DNA of 64,000 nt, taken from an uncultured Tateyamaria sp. GTDB taxonomy: Bacteria > Pseudomonadota > Alphaproteobacteria > Rhodobacterales > Rhodobacteraceae. The notes beneath the pieces were generated by a model. The model saw only the letters and a program-made list of their open reading frames with translations. It had not been told where the DNA came from and searched no databases. This document shows positions 17,847 to 27,332 of this stretch, piece after piece. A program made the translations under genes and the position numbers. Position 1 is the stretch's first letter, and the number at the start of each line of letters is the position of its first letter. The DNA is taken from positions 1 through 64,000 of the forward strand of contig NZ_CANMBJ010000006.1 in NCBI RefSeq assembly GCF_947496075.1, in the 5' to 3' direction.

Positions 17847-18267
17847 GTCGAACGATCTTGGGCTTTTGACACCCTCGATCATCAAGGCAAGGGTTCGTTA
17901 TGTAGCGTTAGCTGGATTTGTTTGGTTTTGCGCTCGGAGTCCGCGCAACATATGAGGATCGATTATCATCGAGAAGGCCCTATAGCCGACACTCGACAAC
18001 CTCGAACCAGGTTATCCAAAGCGGTCGTTGAACCGAGATGCATCGCTCTGACTGAATAAAGATCAGCAACATAATATAGGGTTGGAAAATCAACTAGATC
18101 GTGTCCGGCTGGAACCCAAGTCGATGCAAATGGCCAGAATTGGACATTCCGAAGGCTCCTACCTTACCGCTGGTTTGCCGTGCCGCCTGAACACCTACAT
18201 TCCGCAGACCGGATCGTGAGCCACGGAGCCACATCCATAGAACCGTTCTCGTCCCAAACCTCAAAAT
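17847..18267. other. Gene-free stretch between nirV and a lipoprotein gene
   Basis: No supported gene, repeat or RNA is seen. The two flanking genes converge here. Confidence 0.6.
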
Positions 18268-18288
18268 GGCCATTGGGCTACTATGGCC
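18268..18288 (-). terminator. Possible terminator of the lipoprotein gene
   Basis: GGCCAT and ATGGCC form a 6-bp stem with a 9-nt loop; read on the minus strand it is followed by ATTTT, 7 nt after the stop codon of the gene at 18295. Confidence 0.45.
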
Positions 18289-18294
18289 CTGCTC

Positions 18295-18849
18295 TCACCG
18301 AGGCCACAGTTCGAAGCGCAGCGCCTCTGGCGTGCTTTGGCCGCTGCCAATGATCCAGCGGCGGTTCGGGTCCAGGCCGGTGGGGAAGGACATCCGCGAC
18401 AGCAGGTCGCCGACCCCAGTGCCTAGGCTGTCGCGGATCCGTTCCGCCGCCTGACTGGTGGAGGCTGCCCCGCCGGGGATCGGCTCGATCCCATCGACCG
18501 ACGCGAGCTTCATGATCAGTGCCCCGCCCTCCACGCGCCACCAGCCCATCGGTACCGACCCGAAGAACCGAATGTCGGGCGGCGGATAGCCCCCCGTCGC
18601 CGGGTCGAAGAACCGCGCCTGCCCCTCGATGCCCAGGCCCGCGACATGGCGGAACCGCAGTGCCTCAAAGCGGGTCTTCTCCGGGAAATCGACCTCTCGG
18701 CTCTGGGCCAGCGTCGTTGCCAGAGCGGCGTCCAATTCCGCCCGCGTGACCTCGACGGATGGTCCCGGCGCATTTGATTGGCCGACGCAGCTCAGGATTA
18801 CCGACAGACCGATCAGCGCAAGGACCGCCCCGATGATCTTCATTCGCAT
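18295..18849 (-). CDS. Putative lipoprotein of unknown function
   Basis: A 184-residue protein with an N-terminal hydrophobic segment ending in LSVILSCVGQ, which looks like a lipobox (Cys about residue 20). The rest is soluble, with RFRHVAGLGIEGQARFFDP, MGWWRVEGGALIMKLASVDG and a C-terminal WIIGSGQSTPEALRFELWPR. I do not recognise the family. The ATG at 18849 is preceded by GGGGGAGA at good spacing; the longer frame to 18999 lacks a ribosome site. It stands alone, convergent with nirV. Confidence 0.7.
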   Translation of the reverse strand: MRMKIIGAVLALIGLSVILSCVGQSNAPGPSVEVTRAELDAALATTLAQSREVDFPEKTRFEALRFRHVAGLGIEGQARFFDPATGGYPPPDIRFFGSVPMGWWRVEGGALIMKLASVDGIEPIPGGAASTSQAAERIRDSLGTGVGDLLSRMSFPTGLDPNRRWIIGSGQSTPEALRFELWPR

Positions 18850-19227
18850 ATTTCGGTCTCCCCCTGCCAGGCCTCCTGGCGCGCCGGCCCCGTCATCACA
18901 GGTTCCAAGATACGCATTCGCCGCCGAGCAGCCAAGTCGGCGGCCGAGGCGGGGTGCGGCCCACGGGCCCCAAGGGCGCGCTGCATCCCCCCCACCCATA
19001 AAAGGCCGTCATGGAGAGGCTTTGGGAGGTGTCAGAACAGGCGACTGGGTTCACTTGTGCGTTTTGAGCAACTATGGCTGGGCCCAACTTCAGGCCTGGC
19101 CCATTCCAGACATCCGCTGCAGAAGCGAAGTTCATCAGCGCCTATCAGCACCTGGAGGTCGGAAGCCGGGACTTTGCCGTCATTCTCCTGCTGGTCGCGA
19201 ACGTCAGCTTTCGGCGAAATCAAGTCC
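18850..19227. other. Gene-free stretch upstream of the lipoprotein gene
   Basis: Short overlapping ORFs occur on both strands but none has a motif or ribosome site. It probably holds the promoter of the lipoprotein gene and the 3' end region of the DUF6428-like gene. Confidence 0.55.
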
Positions 19228-19758
19228 CTATGCGCAACACGAACTCGCGTCCTCGCGCGGCTTCGTTGTAGAGCAACAGGAGGATGTTTTGGCTGAGGTC
19301 CCCTTGCTGTCGCAACACTGATCTGCGCCACCTTCTTGACGTCCGAATTTTTCAGCCGGCTTGCACACGGCGCGCGTATTGCCCAGCCTTATCAAGACAC
19401 GGCTGCCACGACACTCGGGGCTACTCAGCGACATAAGCCGCAGGTCTGTGTTGTCGTGTCCAAACTCGACTTTCAGTGAAGCGTGCGCCAACTCTGGCAT
19501 GGCTGAGAGACTTTTGGAGACAATTCCGTTGAACTTGCCAACGCTCATGTGTGTCTCACCTCGCCCGTCAAGAAGCTGCAATTTCGCTTCCTGCCAAGCC
19601 TCCTTGTTTCCACTGCAGTCGATCCCTTTCGAGGTGGAATGTCTGAGTTCGGTGACATGGTAACCGGGCGAAATTTCACCCTCTTGGGTTTCGAAAATCA
19701 GAGGATGCGAGGGGTCTTGAAGTTGAAGATCGTGCAAGAGACCTGACAGTGTTTTCAT
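19228..19758 (-). CDS. DUF6428-like protein with three spaced CysCys pairs
   Basis: A 176-residue soluble protein. The first ~135 residues (MKTLSGLLHDLQ..., PGYHVTELRH) resemble the DUF6428 proteins that I associate with ArsR regulators in Rhodobacterales (family name from memory). The C-terminal tail is striking: CC, 11 residues, CC, 11 residues, CC, then Ala and stop, an exact 13-residue period suited to binding a thiophilic metal or metalloid. The gene is divergent from the arsR-type gene and the region between holds two palindromes. A role in arsenic or heavy-metal handling is an inference from the regulator and cysteines. Confidence 0.75.
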   Translation of the reverse strand: MKTLSGLLHDLQLQDPSHPLIFETQEGEISPGYHVTELRHSTSKGIDCSGNKEAWQEAKLQLLDGRGETHMSVGKFNGIVSKSLSAMPELAHASLKVEFGHDNTDLRLMSLSSPECRGSRVLIRLGNTRAVCKPAEKFGRQEGGADQCCDSKGTSAKTSSCCSTTKPREDASSCCA

Positions 19759-19769
19759 CCCAGCACCTT

Positions 19770-19793
19770 TTATTTCAATGATTCTTGAAATAA
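19770..19793. promoter_or_regulatory. Palindromic operator 1 of the ArsR/DUF6428 pair
   Basis: TTATTTCAA and TTGAAATAA form a perfect 9-bp inverted repeat around a 6-nt spacer, 11 nt upstream of the DUF6428-like start. The same half-site and spacer recur at 19815-19830. Confidence 0.75.
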
Positions 19794-19814
19794 TATACAG
19801 ACTAACAATGATAC

Positions 19815-19830
19815 TTCAAGAGGTATTGAA
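19815..19830. promoter_or_regulatory. Palindromic operator 2 overlapping the arsR ribosome site
   Basis: TTCAA-N6-TTGAA with spacer GAGGTA ends 2 nt before the regulator ATG; the spacer itself holds the GAGG ribosome site. Its centre is 41 bp from that of operator 1, close to four helical turns, so both sites face the same side of the DNA. Confidence 0.68.
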
Positions 19831-19832
19831 AT

Positions 19833-20150
19833 ATGATCGCAGAAGATGCGGCGACGCTGTTTGGAGTTCTCTCAAATTCGGACCGTCTGGATGTTATCCG
19901 GGCTTTGGTTGAGGCGGGACCAGACGGCATGAGCGCCGGTAACATCGCTCTCAAAATTGGGGCAAGCCCGTCGAGGACATCTTTCCACCTCAATGCATTG
20001 TCGGAGTCGGGCATTTTGCAGAAAGAGCGGCGGTCCCGGAACCTGAACTACCGCATCAACTTCAAGACAATTGGTGCCCTTATTAACTTCTTGATGGAGG
20101 ACTGCTGTAAGGGAAGCGCTGAGCTACGGGACTGCTGCACAATGAGATGA
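19833..20150 (+). CDS. ArsR family transcriptional regulator
   Basis: A 105-residue winged-helix protein: AATLFGVLSNSDRLDVIRALVEAGPDG then MSAGNIALKIGASPSRTSFHLNALSESGIL, the ArsR recognition helix, and a short wing. The sensing site may be the two Cys pairs at the C-terminus (MEDCCKGSAELRDCCTMR); the classical ELCVC motif of the recognition helix is absent. These paired cysteines echo those in the divergent DUF6428-like protein. It probably represses both genes through the two shared palindromes. Confidence 0.9.
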   Translation: MIAEDAATLFGVLSNSDRLDVIRALVEAGPDGMSAGNIALKIGASPSRTSFHLNALSESGILQKERRSRNLNYRINFKTIGALINFLMEDCCKGSAELRDCCTMR

Positions 20151-20466
20151 GGGGCTGCCCAATGGCCCACGAAGTTCTCAACGCAGCCATTCGTGCAGCC
20201 CGCAGCACTTGGTGCTCTGGGCTCGGAGCCGTCATCGGAGGTCCTGCAGAATCTGTCCAGATTGTCAGCCTGGGATTGGCGTGAACGTCCCATGCCGGAG
20301 GTCTGTCGATGCCACGGCCTCTTCATCACCCAACGGTCCTGAAGCCTCATCGGCTGCTTGGATCTGCATAAAGCGCGGCGAAGAAGGTCGGACCAACTTT
20401 TGTTTCGTTCGAGCAGGGTCGAGAGTGTACTTTGACAACTACACCATGGTGCTCAGGAGCATATCG
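20151..20466. other. Intergenic region with a possible 40-codon ORF
   Basis: An ORF at 20162-20284 (starts MAHEVLNAAIRAARS) has a GAGGGG-like site upstream and would follow the ArsR gene, but it has no recognisable motif; I do not call it. Nothing else is evident. Confidence 0.4.
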
Positions 20467-21846
20467 ATGTGGAAATTCTCCCTGTTTGGATTGGTCACGG
20501 CAGTGTCCTTGGTGTTGACTCAGGCAATTGCGCGTGCGCAGTCCAGTGACCCGTGCCAAGCGGCACGATCCGTCGATACCAGCTTTGCGTGCCTGTTCAA
20601 CATCTTCCTCCGCAGCAAGGGCAGCGCGGAAAATCCGAACATCGGGTGGGCCCTCAGTCAGGGGGGGCGACGCAGAACGGGCAGCGCCGATCTCGTCCAC
20701 GGGCCCGTTGGTGACTGTCAACGGATTCGGTGTGTTCGCCTATGATGGATCGCCGGACACGGCGGGCAAGACGCTGGATTACGTGCTGACACGCAGCGAT
20801 GCCGAAAGCGGTTTCGTGCAAATGACGGCGTTGTCCCATGTGGGCCCTGCAGCAGCCTACCTGGCTGCCCTCGGCGACTGGACCGATCCGGAAAATCCCA
20901 AGATCACCACCCAGACGCTGTTTCAGGCACTGATCGACAGGGTCGCAGTGGCCCGCGACGCACTTGCGGCAGACCCCGACTGGATCGATGCGATGGACGC
21001 GGTGAGTGGGCGGGACCACAAGGACGACATCAACCGCATGATGGATTACGGTCTGTGGATGTCGGAGGACTTCCTGACACGGGCCCAGAGCGGTGCATTC
21101 AATGGCTACACCAGCCAGACGGTCGCCGACGTTTTCTATGACGGCAATGATGCGGCCTATGCAATTCCGTTCAATAACGTCATGATCAGGACCTTCATGT
21201 TGGCGGCAATGAACAGCGTCGATCAGTTCCGCAAGATGGTCGCTGACAACCCGCAGATCGACTGGAAGAACGCCCGGGTTCTGGTTCAAATGCCGATTGG
21301 CACCAATTCCGCGGCGGCCTGACCATTCCAACAAACCAACTGGCGGCGGCCCTGCCCATCCTTTCCGACGGCGCGATCAAGGAAGAAAACATTCTGGTTA
21401 CGCCCTACGCCAACGCACCATGCGCTGGTTTCGCTCTGATCGGTGGTTGTCCGGTCGATACCTTTACCGGCGATCAGCTCGACACCGAACTTTATACATA
21501 TTACTCGCAGACGGCTTGGCTGGGCATTTACAATCGAACCCGCGTTGCTGCAGCGGCGTTTCCCAATGTGCCGGGTATGTGCGCGATTGTACCCGACACG
21601 ATCACCTGCCAGACGCTGAAATACGACCGCCCGGGCGACTATCCCTTTACCGACGCCAGTGACATTGATGGCTTCATGATCCGGCTGAAAAACTCACTTC
21701 TCGAAGATACCGAGCTTTTGTCGAATGCGGTCGGCTTCTGGGTGCGTGGCGCGCTTGCGGCCAACGCGTGGGACACCAAGACGTTCAAGATCCCCGGTGT
21801 GAACACCGGCTTTCCAAAGGACGTGAGTGAGTATCCGAAAAGGTAA
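20467..21846 (+). pseudogene. Secreted protein disrupted by two frameshifts
   Basis: A reading frame of about 459 residues appears when two compensating frameshifts are undone. It starts at ATG 20467 (CAGGAGC ribosome site) with a signal peptide (MWKFSLFGLVTAVSLVLTQA). The first break is a run of seven Gs at 20661-20667: removing one G joins GWALSQGG to DAERAAPISS. The second, -1 in sense, lies between 21247 and 21322; after it the frame continues LTIPTNQLAAALPIL to SEYPKR. I do not recognise the family. Either the gene has decayed or the homopolymer run contains a sequencing error; the second break is not in a homopolymer, which favours real damage. Confidence 0.7.
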
Positions 21847-22827
21847 CGCTATCTGTTACGCCTGATCTATTTTTTCGATGCTGCACTGGGCCGACGGCAT
21901 CGAGGACCAATGTCCATTTTGGGGCTCTGAGCCGACCTCGGAGACAGCGCGGCATCATCCCTAACTAGAGATGATAAGGCAGAAGCTCGCGGCCCGTTTC
22001 AGCCATTCGTCATAGGTGCTTCATGCAGCAGCGCGACCCGTCATAAGAGACATTCGCTGCACAGAAACATCTGCTGTCCTGCGGCATAACCGCGAGGAGC
22101 CTCCGCTCGTGCGCTTCACAAGGCCAGCCCGGTTTTGGCATTAAAGATGGGACGGCAATTCTGTTCATACGCTCCAGTTGCCAAGCCAAATTTCGCCGAT
22201 AGTGCGGCGATCCAGATTTCCAGTTGAACTCAATGCCCAAATCTCGAAAATACAAGCGTAGGTAGATTTTTCTCTACGCCAGAAACGCCGCATCAACTTT
22301 TGATGAAGGTGTCACGTTTTTCAGACAGCCCCTTTGCCATCGAAGTCAGCACACGCGAAGCCCGTTGATAACTGGCTTTGTCGAACCTGGACGGCCGTAA
22401 CAGCTTTCGGTTGTTCTTCAAGGAGTCACTGAAGTTGCAATCTCCGAACCAAACGAGCGACCAGTGGCGGAGGAACGACCGGACGCCGGTCAATCCTTTT
22501 GACAAAGACCAAGACTGCGATGACCAAAATTTCGGTCGAGACCATCCCAGCTTTGACAGTGCTGCGTTTCGTCCAGGGACTGTAACGCGGCGATCCTTCC
22601 GGAATGAGATGTTGGGGGTCACCGGTCGCAAGAGAGGAAAGTGGACTATCGCAGCCTGGCGCGAAGTCAGTGGTCTTCTCTGAATCCACGCGCTGCTTCG
22701 ATCGGCTGCCCTAAACGCAAGGAGTCTAACCATTTTGACGTGATCAACAAAGCATCTGAACGTCACTCTTTCTCCCCGGCGACCTGAACACACGACATGG
22801 GCGTCTTTACAAAAGGATAATCTGAAA
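21847..22827. other. Degenerate region with a serralysin-like scrap
   Basis: No intact gene is supported in nearly 1 kb. At about 22461-22529 the + strand reads SDQWRRNDRTPVNPFDKD, which closely resembles SEPWWVNDQTPDNPFGKS of the intact protease downstream (about 23113-23166). This suggests a decayed copy of the protease 5' region, but the match is short. The last ~100 bases should hold the protease promoter. Confidence 0.45.
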
Positions 22828-25800
22828 ATGTGCATGATGTGCGAACTGGGGTACGGCCCCGAACAAGAATCTTCTTTTGGAAAGATCGGTCTTCAAAAGA
22901 CTGGGCTCCAGGTGAACTTGGGTGAAGCGGTCGCTCTTACAGCGATGATGCCCGATCTTGCGGCACTCGACGAAAACGCCGCGGCTCCTGTCGAGTCGGG
23001 CGACTCTACCGAATCCACAAACGCCGCCAACACGTCCGAGGCGCCAGGTTCGCCCGCCGATGAAGGGTCAGGCCAAACGTCGACCAACGTGCAAATCAAC
23101 ACCGACGATGCCAGTGAACCATGGTGGGTCAACGATCAGACACCAGACAACCCTTTTGGAAAAAGTGAAGATTACGAAGCCTATCTCGATTACCTCGGCG
23201 CACTGCCGCGCAGCCTGACACCAGAGATCGCCGCAGAACCGCTCCGGATCAACGTTTCCGAGCTCAGCAACCATCCCGATTATCAAGAAGCCGCCGTTGG
23301 CGCGCTCGAGATGTGGGCGTCGGTCACGCCATTCGAATTCGAAATCGTCTATGACACACCATACGACGAAGACACGGACTGGATGGAGATCGTCAGCCCG
23401 GAGATTGGCGAGCAAAGTGATGGCAGCGCCTTTTCTAGCAACCGGTACATCAGCGTCGGGCAGCGGTTCCACGACACCGAGCCCAATCTGACCGATATTG
23501 GCGGCTATGTCTTTGACACCTTCATTCACGAATTTGGCCATGAGTTCGGCCTGAACCACCCCGGCCTTTACAACTACAGCGGCCCCGGCGGCGTGCAGAT
23601 CAACTATCTCAATAACGCCACCTGGACTTATGACCGGCAGCAATACAGCGTCATGTCCTATTTCGACGGGATCGATGTGGGCGAAGACACGCGCTGGTCC
23701 GCAGCGACCCCGCTGATGGGTGATATCGAAGCGGTCATCCGCAACTATTTCTCGACCGTCGACGAAGAAGGCGTGCGGACTTATCAGACAATCAATCTGA
23801 ACACCGGCGATGATGTCTATGGGTTCAACAGCACGAAATACGGCTACGAACTCACCTCGTCGGGGATGCAGCGCGATATCGGCTTTGTCATCCACGACAC
23901 CGGCGGCACCGATACGATGGACTTTTCCGGCTCGATCGCTGGCACGATCCTGGACATGCGCGCCGGGCAGTTTTCCAGCGTGAACGGCCATAACAACAAC
24001 GTATCCATCTTTGCGGGCCACAATGAGGACGAGACCGAATACTACATCGAAAATGGGATCGGCAGCCAATATGACGACATTCTGATCGGGAATGACGGCG
24101 ACAACGTGCTGGATGGCCGCGGTGGCGGTGACCGGATGGCCGGGGGCGGCGGTGACGACGTCTATTTCGTGGATTCCCTCGGCGACGTGGTGCGCGAAGA
24201 GTCGGATGGCGGCAACGACACCGTCATTGTGATGTCCAGAGATCTGGAAATCGGAAATATCGCAAATGTCGAAAACATCATCTACGTCGACGGCTCAATC
24301 GCCGAATTGGAAGAGGATGATGGTGACACACCTCCCACATCTGGCGACAACACGCTGACCAGCATCATATTCGGTGACGATACCGATGAGATGATCGACG
24401 GAGGTGCAGGCGACAATACTATCTTTGGGCTTGGCGGCGATGACATCATAATTGGCGGCACAGATTCTCTTGCCAGCCGCGACATCAACAACACCATCGA
24501 CATTGAAGATCTCGAGGACCAGACCGAGAGCGATGACGGCAACGACGCCCTCTATGGCGGCGATGGCAACGACACCATTCTGGGTGGGCAGGGCGACGAC
24601 CTTCTAGATGGTGGTGATGGTGACGACATGATGAGCGGCCAGGCCGGCGTCGATATCTTCAGGGGGGGCGCGGGCAGCGACACCGTTGATTACAGTCGCG
24701 AAAGCCCATTTCAGCTTATCGTCAATCTTGAAACCAACTTTGCAAATGGCGGCACCGCATCGGGCGACACGTTCTACAGCATTGAGGGCCTGATTGGATC
24801 CGATGATCGCATCGACCGCTTTATCGGGACGTCCGCGGCGAACCACTTCATCGGTCAGGGCGGCGGAGACGTTTTCAACGGCCGTGATGGCAACGACACG
24901 TTGGACGGCGGAAGAGACGGTGACATTCTGTACGGCGAAGGTGGCGATGACGTGATTATCGGCGGCGCCGGTCAGGACTATCTGGACGGTGGCGAAGGCA
25001 TCGACACTGTCGTCTACAGAAACAGCTCAAGCGGCGTAACCGTCGACCTCGTCAATGGCATGGCAATGGGCGGCGATGCCACTGGACCTGTTCAGATCGT
25101 AGGCCGCGGTACAGCGATCGAGCACGACATCCTCGTCGGCTTTGAAAATGTGCAGGGCTCGTTTCACGATGACTGGCTAATTGGCGACGACCAGGTGAAC
25201 GGGCTGTCTGCTGGCGCAGGCGACGACACGTTGACTGGTGGCGGCGGCGGCGATTTGCTGGATGGCGGTTCAGGCAGTGATACGGCAGACTATTCCGCTG
25301 CGACCAGCGGGGTCATGCTCAATCTGCGCCATGAAACATCCGAAGGAGATACCTATGTCTCAATCGAAAATCTGGCCGGGTCAGGCTTCGATGATCGACT
25401 TGTGGGGGACGCAGCCGCCAACGTTCTGACTGGACAGGGGGGAGATGACACGTTGCGTGGTGGTAATGGAGATGACACCTTGCTCGGCGATTTCGCATAT
25501 CAGGGCGACGCGCTACCGACACCCGGAATGGGCACCGGCTACACCACGCTTGGACCGGATGCGACGAACAATTCAATAGCCACTGCATTCGACATTTCAG
25601 ACAACTTTTCGCTGGTCGAAGACCCAAACATCTTCGACTCGACAACCGTGCTTCACACGACCGTCGAAGCCACGGGGAATGGCCAGGGCGGATACTACAG
25701 CATCGAACTTGCAGCCGGCACAATCCTGTCGATCGACGTCGATGGAATCGCCGATCCAAACGTGCACGACAGTTGGATTCGGCTCCTGGACAGCAATGGG

Positions 25801-26433
25801 GATATCGTTACCGAGAATGACGATGGCGGTGGCGACCCCGGCTCCACCTCTATCCGGGACTCAAGCACGGTTTACGTCGTTGAAGAAACCGGCACCTACT
25901 ACATCCTGCAAGGCAGCTGGACGGCAGAGTCCACGGAAGGTGGCTGGACGGAAGCCGTCCCCGAAGGCTCGACATATACGCTCAACGTCTCGGTCGACTT
26001 CCCGCCAGCGCCTGCTGAACCAGGTGAGGCCGGTGCCGATGTACTGCTCGGAGGTCGAGGCAGCGACCTGCTGGATGGTGGGTTGGGGGCTGATACGCTC
26101 ACTGGTGGAATGGGAGAGGATTCATTCCGCTTTTCCACAGAACTCGGGGAGGGCAATGTCGACCAGGTCAGGGACTTCGAAGCCAATGAGGATCTAATCC
26201 TTCTGGACAGTCTTATCTTCGAGGAATTGGGCGACGACGGCGCGCTGTCATTCAGAGCGTTCCACAGCAGTGCAATGGGTGTTGCCCGCGACAGCGATGA
26301 CCGTATCATCTATAACACCGACAACGGTGCGTTGTCTTATGACGGTGATGGCTCGGGCGATGGTGACGCAATCCAGTTTGCGCAACTGAGTAGAAATCTG
26401 GACCTGTCGGCAGACAACTTCATTATCATCTGA
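22828..26433 (+). CDS. Serralysin-like RTX zinc metalloprotease
   Basis: A 1201-residue secreted protease of the M10 metzincin type. The zinc motif HEFGHEFGLNH spans residues 234-244 and the Met-turn YSVMSYF has its Met at 276. RTX repeats run over about residues 410-480 and 510-880, followed by a PPC-like beta domain (about 905-1055), a further RTX block and a C-terminal M10-type secretion domain (VDQVRDFEANEDLILLD... ending NFIII). This end differs from the module shared by the other three RTX proteins. The N-terminus MCMMCELGYG is cysteine-rich. There is no Sec signal, in line with type I secretion. A terminator follows. Confidence 0.93.
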   Translation: MCMMCELGYGPEQESSFGKIGLQKTGLQVNLGEAVALTAMMPDLAALDENAAAPVESGDSTESTNAANTSEAPGSPADEGSGQTSTNVQINTDDASEPWWVNDQTPDNPFGKSEDYEAYLDYLGALPRSLTPEIAAEPLRINVSELSNHPDYQEAAVGALEMWASVTPFEFEIVYDTPYDEDTDWMEIVSPEIGEQSDGSAFSSNRYISVGQRFHDTEPNLTDIGGYVFDTFIHEFGHEFGLNHPGLYNYSGPGGVQINYLNNATWTYDRQQYSVMSYFDGIDVGEDTRWSAATPLMGDIEAVIRNYFSTVDEEGVRTYQTINLNTGDDVYGFNSTKYGYELTSSGMQRDIGFVIHDTGGTDTMDFSGSIAGTILDMRAGQFSSVNGHNNNVSIFAGHNEDETEYYIENGIGSQYDDILIGNDGDNVLDGRGGGDRMAGGGGDDVYFVDSLGDVVREESDGGNDTVIVMSRDLEIGNIANVENIIYVDGSIAELEEDDGDTPPTSGDNTLTSIIFGDDTDEMIDGGAGDNTIFGLGGDDIIIGGTDSLASRDINNTIDIEDLEDQTESDDGNDALYGGDGNDTILGGQGDDLLDGGDGDDMMSGQAGVDIFRGGAGSDTVDYSRESPFQLIVNLETNFANGGTASGDTFYSIEGLIGSDDRIDRFIGTSAANHFIGQGGGDVFNGRDGNDTLDGGRDGDILYGEGGDDVIIGGAGQDYLDGGEGIDTVVYRNSSSGVTVDLVNGMAMGGDATGPVQIVGRGTAIEHDILVGFENVQGSFHDDWLIGDDQVNGLSAGAGDDTLTGGGGGDLLDGGSGSDTADYSAATSGVMLNLRHETSEGDTYVSIENLAGSGFDDRLVGDAAANVLTGQGGDDTLRGGNGDDTLLGDFAYQGDALPTPGMGTGYTTLGPDATNNSIATAFDISDNFSLVEDPNIFDSTTVLHTTVEATGNGQGGYYSIELAAGTILSIDVDGIADPNVHDSWIRLLDSNGDIVTENDDGGGDPGSTSIRDSSTVYVVEETGTYYILQGSWTAESTEGGWTEAVPEGSTYTLNVSVDFPPAPAEPGEAGADVLLGGRGSDLLDGGLGADTLTGGMGEDSFRFSTELGEGNVDQVRDFEANEDLILLDSLIFEELGDDGALSFRAFHSSAMGVARDSDDRIIYNTDNGALSYDGDGSGDGDAIQFAQLSRNLDLSADNFIII

Positions 26434-26443
26434 CGCGCTGTGG

Positions 26444-26469
26444 AAAGGGCGCTTTCAATGCGCCCTTTT
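26444..26469 (+). terminator. Intrinsic terminator after the protease gene
   Basis: AAAGGGCGC pairs with GCGCCCTTT around TTTCAAT and runs into TTTT, 11 nt after the stop codon. Confidence 0.85.
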
Positions 26470-26521
26470 CGGTTCCAGCACGCTCTGTGCAATCGAATTA
26501 TCAGCTAAGGGAGATGCCGCA

Positions 26522-26923
26522 ATGACACCCCAGATCAATCGCCGTACCTTGTCTGTCGGGATAGTGTTAACGGGTGTTGCCGTGGTTGCCGGAACAGTGG
26601 GAGCTCAATCTAGAGATATGCAGGGCGGCGTGACATATGAGGGTGGCAAGGTTATCCCAGAAGGCCAAATTGAGATCTTTCTGGAGGACCCTGCCAATCA
26701 GGCCAAGAAGCGGCTTGGGGACCAACAAATACGGGTCGAAAGCAACGGTAAGTCACGGCAGATCGTATTTTCCCTGACAAGGCCCGTAAGCTCTTCCGCT
26801 TCGCCAACCCTACGGGTCGTTGCGCATTTGGAGCGCGAAGACGGCTGGCTGCTTGCGCGCGGCAGTGCACAGGTCGAAGGTGGTGAACCCGTTACCATTA
26901 CGCTGAACACGGTGATGTATTGA
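26522..26923 (+). CDS. YbaY/YscW-like secreted protein
   Basis: A 133-residue protein with a signal peptide (RRTLSVGIVLTGVAVVAGTVGAQS). The mature part resembles YbaY/YscW beta-sandwich proteins: GGVTYEGGKVIPEGQIEIFLED, a strand IVFSLTRPVSSSASPTLRVVAHLE and GWLLARGSAQ. There is no lipobox Cys. It lies 88 nt after the RTX protease, across a terminator. A role as periplasmic chaperone or protease partner is possible from position only. Confidence 0.65.
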   Translation: MTPQINRRTLSVGIVLTGVAVVAGTVGAQSRDMQGGVTYEGGKVIPEGQIEIFLEDPANQAKKRLGDQQIRVESNGKSRQIVFSLTRPVSSSASPTLRVVAHLEREDGWLLARGSAQVEGGEPVTITLNTVMY

Positions 26924-27332
26924 GTGACCGGGTTCCAGTGACACCGCTGTGCGAAGGTCAACATCTCGTCCATTCGTTGCGGCTTGTGACGCCTTGTAGC
27001 TGCGTGTACGCACGGAAAGTTCGTGACGGAAGAAACACACTTGAGTTCAGCAACTCTGCAGCTTGGAGATCCGTTTGCCCGAAAACGCGAGCGTTACCTT
27101 AGCAGTACATAACTCCCTTCGGATGATCCATAACCAAGCGATAAATGAGAGAGAATCCGCATTTTCATTGAAGCGGAAGGGTTGGCGATAGTGTACCCGA
27201 TACCGATTGGCCTCGGTCAAAGCCATAATCAGTCTACCCCAAAGCAACTTTGCCATGGAGCATGCAGGACACCCGGTGAAGCCTGCGGTAGACGCAAACT
27301 CTCCACTCAGTACTTACGACCTGCAAGTCGCA
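26924..27332. other. Gene-free region between convergent genes
   Basis: Short ORFs on both strands lack motifs. It lies between the YbaY-like gene and the 3' end of the minus-strand RTX glycosidase. I see nothing in it. Confidence 0.6.

Noticed and set aside
20162..20284. 40-codon ORF behind the ArsR gene
   Set aside because: It has a passable ribosome site but no motif and no partner; I left it as a possibility in the intergenic entry.
22293..22835. 180-codon minus ORF upstream of the protease
   Set aside because: It has no motif, overlaps the protease start and faces the serralysin-like scrap on the + strand.
23068..24069. 333-codon minus ORF opposite the protease gene
   Set aside because: It lies entirely against the M10 catalytic domain, which has clear zinc and Met-turn motifs on the + strand; the minus product has no motif.
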